DNA of 64,000 nt from Brachybacterium sacelli (GCF_017876545.1 NZ_JAGIOD010000001.1:2604001-2668000); one strand, 5' to 3'; positions 1 through 9,936 are shown, counted from the first letter of the stretch. Numbers and translations are program-made. The notes: generated by a model from the sequence alone, not told the origin.

Positions 1-1
1 G

Positions 2-1108
2 AGCGGTCAGGTCGTCGAGAACGTCGAGCAGACCGCCGAGGAGCTGGACTCCAGCGGCCAGCAGCGCGGCACCCTGCGCGACGTCGCGGATTCCCTGGGC
101 ATCTCCAGCGCTGTCGCCCTGCGGGCCCTGCGCGGTGCCGAGGAGATCAAGCCCCTCATGGCCACCCGGGTGCGCGAGGCCGCCGAGCGACTCCGCTTCC
201 CGCTCGAGGAGCTCAGCGAGGAGACCGACCACCGCGGCATCGTCGCCGTCCTGGTCAACACCATGCGCAATACCTGGATCTCGGACCTGGTCCGGGCCAT
301 CCGCATCGAGCTCACCGCGACCGGTCGGTCGGCGATCGTCGTGCCGACCCGCCGCCGGGTGCCCGAGCACCCGGTCGCCGCGGACACCGACGCGATCGAG
401 TCGTTGGTCCAGCTCGGCGTGGACGGCTTCCTGATGGTCTCGGACCTCGCCGACATGGACAGCGTGCTCGAGGCCACCGGCGACCGCCCCTTCGTCGGCA
501 TCGGCTGCTCCCAGGACTTCCGCGGCAGATTCGACACCGTGCGCATCGACGACGAGGTGGGGCAGGGACTGCTGGTCGACCATCTCGTCGGCCTGGGGCA
601 CCGCGAGATCGCCCACGTCGGCGGGGTCGGCGCAGCCGTCGCCCGCGAGCGAGCCGACGCCTTCCGCAAGGCCATGGCCCGCCACGGCCTCGAGGAGCAG
701 GCCCGGGTCGAGCCCGGCGACTTCACCGAGCAGGTCGGGCAGACCGCGGGCTCGATGCTGCTGCGCGGCAGCCGCGTCCCCACGGCGGTCACCTGCGCGA
801 ACGATGTCACCGCGGTCGGGGTGCTCTCGGCGGCGCGCGAGGCCGGGTACTCGGTCCCCGAGGAGCTCGCCGTCGCCGGCTACGGCAACACCTCCCTGGC
901 CTCCTCGGGCGTCTCCCAGATCACCAGCGTCGACCCCAACTCCGACCGTCTGGGCGCGCTGGCCGCGCAGTTCCTCGTCGAGCGGGTCTCCGGGTTCGAG
1001 AGCCCGCCCCGCGACGTGGCGGTCGCCCCGTCGGTCGTGGTGCGCCGCTCCAGCTCCGCGGGGCCGCGACCGGAGTCGACCAAGCGCAAGCGCGTCTCGG
1101 TGGACTGA
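2..1108 (+). CDS. LacI-family transcriptional regulator, 5' end outside the window
   Basis: A DNA-binding repressor or activator that responds to a sugar-type ligand. The reading frame is open at the window edge. An N-terminal LacI helix-turn-helix is visible (TLRDVADSLGISSAVALRAL, encoded near positions 71-130), followed by a hinge-like stretch and a periplasmic-binding-protein-like ligand domain (motifs DGFLMVSDL, GLGHREIAHVGG and PTAVTCANDVTAVGVL). About 15 residues are seen before the HTH, so only a short N-terminal piece is missing. The HTH deviates from classic LacI: the usual ...VSxxTVSRVLN helix reads SSAVALRALRG. The target is unknown, since the gene that would lie upstream is outside the window; the next gene is unrelated. 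Family is sure, ligand is not. Confidence 0.9.
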   Translation, partial: SGQVVENVEQTAEELDSSGQQRGTLRDVADSLGISSAVALRALRGAEEIKPLMATRVREAAERLRFPLEELSEETDHRGIVAVLVNTMRNTWISDLVRAIRIELTATGRSAIVVPTRRRVPEHPVAADTDAIESLVQLGVDGFLMVSDLADMDSVLEATGDRPFVGIGCSQDFRGRFDTVRIDDEVGQGLLVDHLVGLGHREIAHVGGVGAAVARERADAFRKAMARHGLEEQARVEPGDFTEQVGQTAGSMLLRGSRVPTAVTCANDVTAVGVLSAAREAGYSVPEELAVAGYGNTSLASSGVSQITSVDPNSDRLGALAAQFLVERVSGFESPPRDVAVAPSVVVRRSSSAGPRPESTKRKRVSVD

Positions 1109-1155
1109 GAACCGGCACCGACGACATCGCGACCCGTGACCCCGACCCCCTGCGA

Positions 1156-1161
1156 TAGGCT
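1156..1161 (+). promoter_or_regulatory. Leaderless -10 box (TAGGCT) for the Holin-X gene
   Basis: TAGGCT fits the actinobacterial -10 pattern TANNNT and ends 6 bases before the ATG at 1168. Transcription would start at the A of the start codon, and no Shine-Dalgarno sequence is present. Confidence 0.6.
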
Positions 1162-1167
1162 CCGATC

Positions 1168-1650
1168 ATGATCAACACCACGAACGATCCGAGCACGCCG
1201 CCCACCCAGCGGTCCATCGGTGAACTCGTCCAGTCCATCCGGGACGAGCTCCTCGGCGTCGTCCACCACGAGATCGACATCGCCAAGAAGGAGATCATCG
1301 CGATCGCGATCAAGGCGGGCATCATCGCCGCCTGCGCCGCGGTGCTCCTGTTCCTCCTGCTCTCGGCCTGGGTGATGCTGCTGTTCGCCGCGGCCACGGG
1401 ACTGGAGGCCCTCGGCCTGCCCTACTGGGCCGCGTTCTTGATCGTCGCCGGCGTGTTCATCCTGCTCGGAGCGATCGCCGGTCTGGTCGCCTTCCTCGTC
1501 TCCAAGAAGATCAAGGCGCCCGAGACCACGATCGAGACCGCGCAGTCCGCGGTCGATGCCGTCCAGGGCAAGCGGCGCGCCAATGCCGTCTCCTACGACG
1601 ACACCTTCGAGGAGCTCTACGGCAAGAAGGTCAGCGCCCGCGTCGAGTGA
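1168..1650 (+). CDS. Phage holin family (Holin-X type) membrane protein
   Basis: A 160-residue protein of the actinobacterial Holin-X family, a chromosomal family despite its phage-derived name; the cellular role is not established. A hydrophilic N-terminus (about 1-45) with an amphipathic helix containing IRDELLGVVHHEIDIAKKE is followed by two strongly hydrophobic helices (about residues 48-75 and 85-115), then a charged C-terminal tail ending in a conserved-looking YDDTFEELYGKK. These proteins often sit beside genes for small membrane stress proteins; here the neighbour is cysS, 90 bases downstream, with its own promoter. The start is supported by the -10 box just upstream. Confidence 0.8.
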   Translation: MINTTNDPSTPPTQRSIGELVQSIRDELLGVVHHEIDIAKKEIIAIAIKAGIIAACAAVLLFLLLSAWVMLLFAAATGLEALGLPYWAAFLIVAGVFILLGAIAGLVAFLVSKKIKAPETTIETAQSAVDAVQGKRRANAVSYDDTFEELYGKKVSARVE

Positions 1651-1726
1651 GGCGCGCCCGGGGGAGCTCGGGGTGATCCGCGCGATCCCCGAGCGAGCCG
1701 CGGACCTCCGCTCCCGGCCAGGGCAG

Positions 1727-1732
1727 TACCCT
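1727..1732 (+). promoter_or_regulatory. Leaderless -10 box (TACCCT) for cysS
   Basis: TACCCT matches TANNNT and lies 7 bases before the GTG start at 1740. There is no ribosome binding site between box and start. Confidence 0.55.
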
Positions 1733-1739
1733 GGTCCAC

Positions 1740-3179
1740 GTGACTCTCCACCTGCACGACACCGCCACCCGCACCACCGCACCGCTGACCACGGTGCGCG
1801 AGGGGGCGGTGTCGCTGTACGTGTGCGGACCGACGACCCAGGGAGCACCCCACCTGGGCCACCTGCGCACCTTCCTCGCCTTCGACGTGCTGGTGCGCTG
1901 GCTGGAGCGCAGCGGGTACGACGTCACCCACGTCCGCAACGTCACCGACATCGACGACAAGATCCTCGAGAAGTCCGCGGCCGTGGGGGCCCAGTGGTGG
2001 GCGTGGTCGCTGAGCTTCGAGCGCGAGTTCCAGGACGTCCTGGATCACCTCGGGAACCGTCGGCCCACCTATGAGCCCCGCGCCACCGGACACGTGCCCG
2101 AGATGATCGAGCTGATGCAGCTGCTGATCGAGCGCGGTCATGCCTATGCGGACGGCAACGGCTCGGTGTACTTCGACGTCGCCTCCCTGCCCGGCTACGG
2201 TGCGCTGACCCGCCAGAGCCTCGAGGACATGCAGGACGCCGGCGAGGAGAGCGAGGCGGGCAAGCGTGACCGGCACGACTTCGCCCTGTGGAAGGCCGCC
2301 AAGCCGAGCGAGCCGGAATCCGCCTCCTGGGACACCCCTTTCGGGCGTGGCCGCCCCGGCTGGCACCTCGAGTGCTCCGCGATGAGCCGCAAGTACCTGG
2401 GGGAGACCTTCGACATCCACGCCGGCGGTCTGGACCTGCGCTTCCCGCACCACGAGAACGAGCAGGCCCAGTCCCATGCCGCCGGCTACGGCTTCGCCCG
2501 GCAGTGGATGCACGCCGGGGTGCTCACGGTGGACGGCCTGAAGATGGGCAAGAGCCTCGACAACTTCGTCACCGCGGCCCGCGCCCTGGCCGAACACCCC
2601 ACGCCGGCCGTGCGACTCGCGCTGGTCAGCGGTCATTACCGCGCGACCGTCGAGTACAACGCGACCGCGATGCGCGAGGCCGAGGTGGTCTGGGAGCGGT
2701 TCTCCGCGACCGCCCGGCGCGCCGCCGAGCTGCTCGGCGAGGACCCGCTCGCCGGGCCCGACGCGGAACTCGGTGCCGTGGAGCTGCCCGCCGACTTCAC
2801 CGCCGCGATGGACGACGACCTCGCGGTGCCCGAGGCGCTCGCGGTCATCCACCGCGAGCAGTCCGCTCTGAACACGCTGCTGGCCGGCGGTGGGGACCGT
2901 GCCGCCGTCGCCGACGGGCTCGGACGACTGCGCGCCATGCTGGACCTGCTGGGGCTCGACCCGCTGTCGGCCCGGTGGGCGAGCACCGCGGGGTCCGACG
3001 GTGCCGAGCACGCGGCTCTGGACGCCCTGATCACCACCCAGCTGGAAGCCCGCGCGGCGGCCCGCGCCGAGAAGGACTGGGCCCGGGCCGATGCCCTGCG
3101 CGACGCGCTGAGCGCTGCCGGGATCCGCATCGAGGACGGCCAGGACGGCGCCCGCTGGAGCCTCGGGACCCAGGACTGA
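1740..3179 (+). CDS. cysS: Cysteinyl-tRNA synthetase
   Basis: Charges tRNA-Cys with cysteine in the cytoplasm, a class I aminoacyl-tRNA synthetase of 479 residues (normal length about 460-480). The HIGH motif is HLGH at residues 38-41 and the KMSKS loop reads KMGKS at 268-272. The zinc-binding Cys-29 (YVCGPT), the Cys of HLECSAMS and the His of FPHHENE are present. The C-terminal part is the anticodon-binding region, ending in [12 protein letters not shown]. The start is GTG, chosen because it lies at the family N-terminus and directly after a leaderless promoter box. rlmB follows after about 60 bases, a common actinobacterial pairing. The mycothiol ligase MshC is a paralogue but is shorter; full length and the rlmB neighbour favour CysS. 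Confidence 0.96.
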   Translation: MTLHLHDTATRTTAPLTTVREGAVSLYVCGPTTQGAPHLGHLRTFLAFDVLVRWLERSGYDVTHVRNVTDIDDKILEKSAAVGAQWWAWSLSFEREFQDVLDHLGNRRPTYEPRATGHVPEMIELMQLLIERGHAYADGNGSVYFDVASLPGYGALTRQSLEDMQDAGEESEAGKRDRHDFALWKAAKPSEPESASWDTPFGRGRPGWHLECSAMSRKYLGETFDIHAGGLDLRFPHHENEQAQSHAAGYGFARQWMHAGVLTVDGLKMGKSLDNFVTAARALAEHPTPAVRLALVSGHYRATVEYNATAMREAEVVWERFSATARRAAELLGEDPLAGPDAELGAVELPADFTAAMDDDLAVPEALAVIHREQSALNTLLAGGGDRAAVADGLGRLRAMLDLLGLDPLSARWASTAGSDGAEHAALDALITTQLEARAAARAEKDWARADALRDALSAAGIRIEDGQDGARWSLGTQD

Positions 3180-3198
3180 TCGCACCGTGTCCCGACCG

Positions 3199-3228
3199 AT
3201 GACGACTGATGACGACTGATGACGACTG
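3199..3228 (+). repeat. Three tandem copies of a 10-base unit
   Basis: ATGACGACTG is present three times without interruption between cysS and rlmB. The last copy runs into the AGGAG ribosome binding site of rlmB. It probably arose by slippage and no function is evident. Confidence 0.9.
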
Positions 3229-3241
3229 AGGAGCCGACCTG

Positions 3242-4204
3242 ATGGCAGGCAACAGCTCGCGCCGCGGCGCGGTGCGCAAGGGCAAGAAGGGCGCGACCGC
3301 CGGTTCCGGCGGAGTGCGCCGCCGCGGCCTCGAGGGCAAGGGGCCGACTCCCCGGGCCGAGGACCGCCCCGCGCACAAGAAGTATGCGGGAGCCTCCGGT
3401 GCCCCCGCCCGTCGAGGTGGGCCCGGCGGGAAGGGCGCCAGGAAGTCGCCCGGCTCCGACCAGGTCGCCGGTCGCAATGCGGTGCTGGAGGCGCTGCGCG
3501 AGCAGGTGCCGGCCACGCAGCTGACGGTCATGGTCCGCCTCGACGCCGACGAGCGGGTGGGTGAGATCATGCGGCTGGCGACGGCGCAGGACCTGCCGGT
3601 CACGGAGGCCTCCCGGACCGATCTGGACCGGATGACCGATCACGCCGTCCACCAGGGCGTGGCGCTGACCATGCCGCCCTATGAGTACGCGGAGGTCGAC
3701 GAGCTGCTGCGGATCGCGGCCGACGCCTTCGAGCCGCCGCTGCTGATCGCCCTGGACGGGATCACCGACCCGCGCAATCTCGGGGCTGTCCTGCGCAGCG
3801 CCGACGCCTTCGGGGCGCACGGCGTCATCCTCCCCGAGCGGCGCAGCGTCTCGATGACCGCGAGCGTGTGGAAGGTCGCCGCCGGTGCCGCCGGCCGGGT
3901 CCGCGTCGCGCAGGTCACCAACCTCAACCGCACCCTGACCTCCCTCAAGGACAAGGGTGTCTTCGTGCTGGGCCTGGACGCGGACGGCGACGTCTCCACC
4001 CGCGGGCTCGAGCTCGGCACGCAGCCGACCGTGCTCGTGATCGGCGCGGAGGGCAAGGGGCTCTCGCGCCTTGCCCGCGAGATCAGCGACCAGGTGGTCT
4101 CGGTCCCGATGGCCGGCCGCGCCGAATCGCTGAACGCCTCGGTCGCCGCTGCCATCGCCCTGTACGAGATCTCCGGCGTCCGCGCCGAGCAGGGACGCGC
4201 CTGA
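3242..4204 (+). CDS. rlmB: 23S rRNA (guanosine-2'-O)-methyltransferase, TrmH/SpoU family
   Basis: A SAM-dependent SPOUT methyltransferase expected to methylate the ribose of a 23S rRNA guanosine (RlmB-type). The 320-residue protein begins with a basic, low-complexity extension of about 75 residues (RRGAVRKGKKGATAG), typical of actinobacterial members. The substrate-binding domain follows (GRNAVLEALREQ, KxxDLDRMTDHAVHQGVAL). The knotted catalytic domain has the three SpoU motifs: DGITDPRNLGAVLRSADAFG, LVIGAEGKGLSR and VPMAGRAESLNASVAAAI. The ATG is preceded by AGGAG at a workable distance. It probably shares transcripts with cysS. The exact target nucleotide cannot be read from sequence. Confidence 0.93.
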   Translation: MAGNSSRRGAVRKGKKGATAGSGGVRRRGLEGKGPTPRAEDRPAHKKYAGASGAPARRGGPGGKGARKSPGSDQVAGRNAVLEALREQVPATQLTVMVRLDADERVGEIMRLATAQDLPVTEASRTDLDRMTDHAVHQGVALTMPPYEYAEVDELLRIAADAFEPPLLIALDGITDPRNLGAVLRSADAFGAHGVILPERRSVSMTASVWKVAAGAAGRVRVAQVTNLNRTLTSLKDKGVFVLGLDADGDVSTRGLELGTQPTVLVIGAEGKGLSRLAREISDQVVSVPMAGRAESLNASVAAAIALYEISGVRAEQGRA

Positions 4205-4270
4205 GCCGTTCGAGCGCTCGGCCCGGCCCACCTGAAGCCCGCGCGCGTCGATTCCGTGGCGCGCCGCAGG

Positions 4271-4975
4271 TCAGGCCGGATCCGGCGGCGGGATCTCCTC
4301 GAGCCTCTCGTCCCTCGCCGCGCCGGCCGGGCGGCGCACGGGGACGACCACGTGCGGCAGGGTCAGCTGGATCACGGGGCCCAGGCCGAACGCGTACAGC
4401 AGGGTCCCCACTCCGACGGGGCCGCCGAGCGCCCAGCCGGTGAGCAGCACCAGCACCTCCAGCACGATCCGCACCGGGCCGACGGGACGAGCCAGCACCC
4501 GGCCGAGCCCGGTCATCAGGCCGTCGCGCGGGCCCGGTCCGAGCTGCGCCCCGATGTACACCGCGGCGCTGACGCCGTTGATCACCACGCCGGCGACCAT
4601 GAGCACCGCGGCGGGCAGCGGGCCCGGCGCCGGAGGCAGCAGCGCCATCCCGAGATCCATGCTGAGCCCCACCCAGACCGCGTTGGCGAAGGTGCCGATG
4701 CCCGGCTGTTCCCGCAGCGGGATCCAGGCCAGCAGCACCACGAAGCTCACGGTGATGCTGAGGGTGCCCACGCTCAGTCCGGCCCGATCGGCAAGCGCCG
4801 CATGCAGCACGTCCCAGGGCGCACCGCCGAGACCGGAGCGCAGCAGCATCGCCAGCGACAAGCCGAAGCCGGTCAGGCCCACCATCATCTGGGCCAGACG
4901 CAGTGGCAGCCGGTCCACGCGCAGCTGAGCGCGCAGGGAGAGGTTCGCCAGCAGGGGGTCGGGGGGCGCGCCCAT
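4271..4975 (-). CDS. YczE/YitT-like integral membrane protein
   Basis: A 234-residue polytopic membrane protein of the YczE/YyaS group, whose function is unknown. The sequence shows about five hydrophobic helices with the family hallmarks LRSGLGGAPWDVLHAALAD, VGTLSITVSFVVLLAWIPLR, GIGTFANAVWVGLSMDLGM and GAQLGPGPRDGLMTGLGR. The tail after LPHVVV is hydrophilic. It lies 16 bases after the DUF4032 gene on the same strand, so the two are probably co-transcribed. rlmB converges from the other side, with only 66 bases between the stops. No transport substrate can be inferred. Confidence 0.8.
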   Translation of the reverse strand: MGAPPDPLLANLSLRAQLRVDRLPLRLAQMMVGLTGFGLSLAMLLRSGLGGAPWDVLHAALADRAGLSVGTLSITVSFVVLLAWIPLREQPGIGTFANAVWVGLSMDLGMALLPPAPGPLPAAVLMVAGVVINGVSAAVYIGAQLGPGPRDGLMTGLGRVLARPVGPVRIVLEVLVLLTGWALGGPVGVGTLLYAFGLGPVIQLTLPHVVVPVRRPAGAARDERLEEIPPPDPA

Positions 4976-4991
4976 GTCCCGGTCGGCTCGC

Positions 4992-6233
4992 TCAGCTCTC
5001 GGCGATCGGCAACGCCGATGTCTCGGTCGTGACCAGGGACTTCTCGTCCGGACGATGGATGAGGACGTTGAGGATGTAGTGCCGCACGGTCTCGTCCAGG
5101 CTGGCGTCGGTCCCGGCCTTCTCGGACAGGAACCACTTGTGCTCGAGCACCTCGTGGTAGAACTCCGGCGGCTCGAGCTTGGAACGCATCGACCGGGGGA
5201 TCGCGCGGACCACGGGCTCGTACTGGTTCTGCAGCCACTCGTGGGCCACGAACTCCTCGTCCTCAGCCTGCTGCTCCGTCGACGCTCGATACTGATCGAG
5301 GTCGTTGAGCAGCCGGCGGGCCTGGTTCTCCTGCGCGTCGATCCCGGTCAGACGCATCAGGCGCCGGGCGTGGTGACCGGCGTCGACCACCTTCGGACGG
5401 ATCGACAGCGTGGTGCCGTCGAGGTCGGTGGTGATCTCGAGCTCGCCCACATCGAAGCCCAGGCGATTGAGCTTCTCGATGCGCTCGGAGACCCGCCACC
5501 GCTCGTCGGCCGAGAACAGCTCGCGCTCGGTGAGGGCGGACCACAGGCTCTCGTAGCGGCTGACGAGCTGGTCGCCGACCTCGACCGGATCGGAGTCGGG
5601 GTCGAACATCTCGCCGGCCTGCAGATCCATCAGCTCGCCGATGATGTTGGTGCGGGCGAGGTCGAGGTCGTAGCGACGCTGACCGTCGGTGAGCGTCTCG
5701 TACAGGCTGCCGGTCTCGACATCGACGATGTAGGCGGCGAACGCTCCGGCGTCGCGGCGGAACAGCGTGTTCGACAGCGAGACGTCACCCCAGTAGAAGC
5801 CCTCGAGATGGAGATGCACCAGCAGCACCGCGAGAGCGTCGAGCAGCCGCTGCGCGGTGTCCTCGCGCGAGACCTGGCTGAAGACGGCCCGGTAGGGCAG
5901 GGAGAACTGCAGGTGACGGGTGATGAGCATCGCGTCCAGCGGCTCCCCGCTCGGCGTGGTGCGGCCGGAGATCACGGCGAAGGGAGCCACCGAGGGCACG
6001 CCGATGCGACCCAGCAGGCGCAGCATCTCGTACTCGCGCCGGGCGAGGTGATGGTTGATCTCCTTCAGCGCCAGGACCCGCCCGGAGACGCGTACGAAGC
6101 GCACGACATGACGAGAGATGCCGCGGGGGAGGGCGGCGAGGATGTCCTCGGGCCAGTCCTCGAGCGGTTGGTCCCAGGGCAGGTCCAGCAGCGCGGGATC
6201 TGCCCGGGAGGCGGTGATCTCCAGGGGTGCCAT
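4992..6233 (-). CDS. DUF4032 family protein (lipopolysaccharide-kinase-like fold)
   Basis: A 413-residue actinobacterial protein of the DUF4032 family. The N-terminal half resembles a small protein-kinase or LPS-kinase fold: VLALKEINHHLARREYEMLRLL has the Lys and Glu of an ATP-binding lobe, and GFYWGDVSLSNTLFRRDAG resembles a catalytic loop with Asp and Asn followed by a VDVETG segment resembling DFG. The C-terminal half (FDVGELEITTDLDG..., HARRLMRLTGI) is the DUF4032 region proper. A longer frame reaches 6335, but GGAGAG about 10 bases before the ATG at 6233 decides the start. Kinase activity is an inference from motif resemblance; the physiological role is unknown. Confidence 0.82.
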   Translation of the reverse strand: MAPLEITASRADPALLDLPWDQPLEDWPEDILAALPRGISRHVVRFVRVSGRVLALKEINHHLARREYEMLRLLGRIGVPSVAPFAVISGRTTPSGEPLDAMLITRHLQFSLPYRAVFSQVSREDTAQRLLDALAVLLVHLHLEGFYWGDVSLSNTLFRRDAGAFAAYIVDVETGSLYETLTDGQRRYDLDLARTNIIGELMDLQAGEMFDPDSDPVEVGDQLVSRYESLWSALTERELFSADERWRVSERIEKLNRLGFDVGELEITTDLDGTTLSIRPKVVDAGHHARRLMRLTGIDAQENQARRLLNDLDQYRASTEQQAEDEEFVAHEWLQNQYEPVVRAIPRSMRSKLEPPEFYHEVLEHKWFLSEKAGTDASLDETVRHYILNVLIHRPDEKSLVTTETSALPIAES

Positions 6234-6337
6234 TGCGCCATTCTCTCCTGAACCGGGCCGACGTGCCCACCTCTGGAAGCTTTTTGACCGCACTGCGCCA
6301 CGAACCTCACGTCGGGTGCGTGAGGGTGCGCGCACGA

Positions 6338-6373
6338 CGACGGGCGCCCGGCCTCTCGGCCGGACGCCCGTCG
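6338..6373 (-). terminator. Hairpin terminator after the UgpC-type ATPase gene
   Basis: A 16-base-pair stem (one G-U pair) with a TCTC loop starts 20 bases beyond the stop codon at 6393. There is no clear U-tract, as is usual in such GC-rich genomes. Confidence 0.7.
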
Positions 6374-6392
6374 CGCTGTCGTGCGGGGAGGG

Positions 6393-7478
<1,086 letters not shown>

Positions 7479-7680
7479 GGTGGTACTCCTTCACCGGCAG
7501 GTACGTGCCGGACGGTCCGTTGTGAAGTGATGTTCACCGGTCTCGGTCGCTCTCGCGAGGAGGTGCTCCCTTGCACCGGCGAAGGGAAGTGTATCCCACG
7601 TCTCATCTCGTCGGTGAACGCTGTCCGCCCGGCGAGTCCGGCCCCGCCGGACCGGGGCGCGGACCCGTGCACGGCTGCGG

Positions 7681-7686
7681 GATACT
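7681..7686 (+). promoter_or_regulatory. Leaderless -10-like box (GATACT) for def
   Basis: GATACT (GANNNT variant) ends 6 bases before the GTG at 7693, the same geometry as the other leaderless genes in this window. Confidence 0.5.
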
Positions 7687-7692
7687 GAGGGG

Positions 7693-8406
7693 GTGGACAC
7701 CAGCGAACTGACCCGGAAGATCCTCGACCGCCGCGCGAAGAGGACGGACCCGCTGCGGATCGTGCAGGCGGGCCACCCCGCGCTGCGCCGTCGCGCCGTC
7801 GCCGCCCGCGGCAAGCTCGAGACCGAGCTGCTGCTCGAGCTGGTCGACGCCATGACGATCACCATGCGCGAGGCCCCCGGCGTGGGTCTGGCCGCCCCGC
7901 AGATCGGCCTGCCCCTGTCGCTGTACGTGGCGGAGGACCGCGTCGCGGGCGCCCCGGACGAGGACGGTGACGGCGTCGAGGACTTGGGGCGCGAGGAGGA
8001 GGATGACCTGCTCGAGCGTCGGCCCCTTCCGCTGCGCGTCCTGCTCGATCCGCAGATCGAGCTGCTGGGCACCGAGCGTGTCTACGCCTGGGAGGGATGC
8101 CTGTCCGTCAGCGGCTGGCAGTCGATCGTCCCGCGGGCCCGACGGCTGCGCCTGCGCGCGACCGAGCTGCTGGGCGACGGGGCCGTGCGTGAGGTCGACG
8201 AGGAGCACAAGGGCTGGACCGCGCGGATCCTGCAGCACGAGACCGGGCACCTGGACGGGACCCTGTGCCACGACCTGATGGTGCCGCGCTCCCTCGTCGA
8301 GGCCGGCTACACGGTCCACTACGCCGACCTCGGCGAGGCCGTGCGCCTCCTCGGACTGCGCGGCGAGATCGCCGAGCTGGGCCCGGGCGAGATCATCGCC
8401 CGCTGA
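7693..8406 (+). CDS. def: Peptide deformylase
   Basis: A metalloenzyme that removes the formyl group from the N-terminal methionine of new proteins. The three motifs are present: GVGLAAPQIG, EGCLSV (metal Cys) and QHETGHLDG (HExxH metal ligands and catalytic Glu; the usual D before the second His is G). At 237 residues it is longer than the typical 165-200. The excess is an N-terminal helix and an acidic insert of about 25 residues between motifs 1 and 2 (EDGDGVEDLGREEEDDLLE). The start is GTG behind a -10-like box, so it is probably leaderless. Function is secure; the effect of the insert is unknown. Confidence 0.94.
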   Translation: MDTSELTRKILDRRAKRTDPLRIVQAGHPALRRRAVAARGKLETELLLELVDAMTITMREAPGVGLAAPQIGLPLSLYVAEDRVAGAPDEDGDGVEDLGREEEDDLLERRPLPLRVLLDPQIELLGTERVYAWEGCLSVSGWQSIVPRARRLRLRATELLGDGAVREVDEEHKGWTARILQHETGHLDGTLCHDLMVPRSLVEAGYTVHYADLGEAVRLLGLRGEIAELGPGEIIAR

Positions 8407-8496
8407 GCCTCGTGGGCTGGACCACTCACCTCCCTCGTCCGCCCGGACGGGCGCGATAGTTTGACCCTGATCACGACCTCAGACAGAACGGAGCCG

Positions 8497-9237
8497 ATGG
8501 TGAGCACGAGCGACCCGAACACCCCGGGACCCGAGCAGGAGGAGAGCGGCGAGTTCCGCGAACAGCTCGACGAGCGCTGGCTGGACGTGATCGACGCCGC
8601 GCTGAAGGTGCAGACGCCTCTCGCCCACAGCTATGTCGAGCGTCTGCGCGCCCAGCACCCCGAGGAGACGCAGCGCCAGCTGCTGGAGCGGGCCACCGGC
8701 CGCTTCACCCTGCTGATGACCGCGACCGGTGCCGGTATCGGTGGCGTGGCCGCCCTGCCGGGGCTGGGCACGGCCGCGGCCCTCGGCCTCACCGTCGGCG
8801 AGGGCGTCTCCTTCGCCGAGGCCTGCGCCTTCCTCACCCTGGCCGCCGCGGACATCCACGACGTGGACATGGGCGATCGACACACCCGCCGCCTGGTCCT
8901 GATGGGCGTGCTCAGCGGTGAGCGGGGCGCCGAGATCGTCGCCAAGGCCATGGGCAAGCAGGGCCTGCAGTGGAACGCGGTCCTCGGCGGGGGCGGCGGC
9001 TTCCTCCCGGGTCTGGTCAGCAAGCAGGTCTCGCGCTACGTCCGCCGCCGCGTGGTAGCCCGTACGTCCAAGCTGTGGCTCGGCCGTCTGCTGCCCTTCG
9101 GGATCGGCGCCGTGATCGGCGGCTTCGGCGCCCGGGCGGTCTCCCGCTCCGTCGTCGAGGCGATGCTGGAGATCTTCTCCCAGGCCCCCACCCTCGACGG
9201 GGAGCTCGCGGACGACCGGCCCTCACTGGAGGGCTGA
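8497..9237 (+). CDS. Glycine-rich membrane-associated protein of unknown function
   Basis: About 246 residues. An acidic N-terminus (to about 40) is followed by a helical segment (SYVERLRAQHPEETQRQLLERATGR) and a Gly/Ala-rich hydrophobic region (GAGIGGVAALPGLGTAAALGLT). A second Gly-rich stretch (GGGGGFLPGLVSK) precedes a hydrophobic segment near the C-terminus (LLPFGIGAVIGGFGARAVSRSV). The pattern recalls EcsC-like proteins, but I do not recognise it firmly. The ATG at 8497 lies 3 bases after GGAG; GTG at 8500 has better spacing (6 bases) and may be the true start. A TAGTTT box at 8457-8462 is a candidate -10. It converges on ppa across a large palindromic terminator. Confidence 0.7.
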   Translation: MVSTSDPNTPGPEQEESGEFREQLDERWLDVIDAALKVQTPLAHSYVERLRAQHPEETQRQLLERATGRFTLLMTATGAGIGGVAALPGLGTAAALGLTVGEGVSFAEACAFLTLAAADIHDVDMGDRHTRRLVLMGVLSGERGAEIVAKAMGKQGLQWNAVLGGGGGFLPGLVSKQVSRYVRRRVVARTSKLWLGRLLPFGIGAVIGGFGARAVSRSVVEAMLEIFSQAPTLDGELADDRPSLEG

Positions 9238-9253
9238 CTGAGGACCTCCGGGA

Positions 9254-9307
9254 CCGGACATGAGGAGAGGGCCGACCCCGCGGGGTCGGCCCTCTCCTCA
9301 TGTCCGG
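9254..9307. terminator. Perfect 54-bp palindrome, bidirectional terminator
   Basis: Two 27-base arms are exact reverse complements with no spacer, centred on 9280/9281, midway between two convergent stop codons (9237 and 9354). The folded RNA on either strand would be a long GC-rich hairpin. It is best explained as a terminator shared by both genes. Confidence 0.85.
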
Positions 9308-9353
9308 CGCCTCCGGTGGCCTCTGCGGTCGACCGCTCAGCGGTCGCCGGGGC

Positions 9354-9866
9354 TCACACGTCCTGCGTGAACTCGTTGGCGTGCTCGGTGCCCACGGCGC
9401 GACGGTGGGACTCGCGGATCTCGGCCTCGGCGTCGCTGCGGCCCTCCCAGTGGGCGCCCTCGACGCTCTTGCCGGGCTCGAGATCCTTGTAGACCTCGAA
9501 GAAGTGCTGGATCTCCAGGCGGTGGAACTCCGAGACATCGGTGAGCTCCTGTCGACGCACCTGGCGGCGGTCGCCGACGGGCACCGCGATGATCTTGTCA
9601 TCGCCCCCGGCCTCGTCGCGCATGCGGAACATGCCCAGCGCCCGGCAGCGGATCAGACACCCCGGGAACGTCGGTTCCTCGAGCAGGACCAGGCAGTCCA
9701 ACGGGTCACCGTCCTCACCGAGGGTGCCCTCGATGAATCCGTAGTCGTCCGGATAGCGCGTGGCGGTGAACAGCATCCGGTCCAGCCTGATGCGCCCGTT
9801 GTGGTGGTCCACCTCGTACTTGTTCCGGTTCCCGCGAGGGATCTCGATGGTCACGTCGAATTCCAC
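9354..9866 (-). CDS. ppa: Inorganic pyrophosphatase, family I
   Basis: Hydrolyses pyrophosphate to phosphate in the cytoplasm, driving biosynthetic reactions. 170 residues, the normal bacterial family I length. The substrate-binding N-terminus [15 protein letters not shown], the segment [20 protein letters not shown] (containing the metal-binding signature) and the later [13 protein letters not shown] motif with the second set of acidic ligands are intact. The start is GTG at 9866; the upstream sequence contains CGGAG. It diverges from dacB with an 82-base shared control region. Confidence 0.96.
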   Translation of the reverse strand: MEFDVTIEIPRGNRNKYEVDHHNGRIRLDRMLFTATRYPDDYGFIEGTLGEDGDPLDCLVLLEEPTFPGCLIRCRALGMFRMRDEAGGDDKIIAVPVGDRRQVRRQELTDVSEFHRLEIQHFFEVYKDLEPGKSVEGAHWEGRSDAEAEIRESHRRAVGTEHANEFTQDV

Positions 9867-9936
9867 GACAGCCGCTCCGTTGCTCCGGCCCTGTGGGCTC
9901 TGTTTCCAGTGGGCACTGGTTCTGACCCGAACACCT

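Noticed and set aside
1168..1650. Prophage remnant suggested by the holin-like gene
   Set aside because: No other phage gene is nearby; Holin-X-type proteins are ordinary chromosomal genes in actinobacteria.
1740..3179. MshC (mycothiol cysteine ligase) instead of CysS
   Set aside because: Length of 479 residues, the full C-terminal anticodon domain and the rlmB neighbour fit CysS; MshC is shorter.
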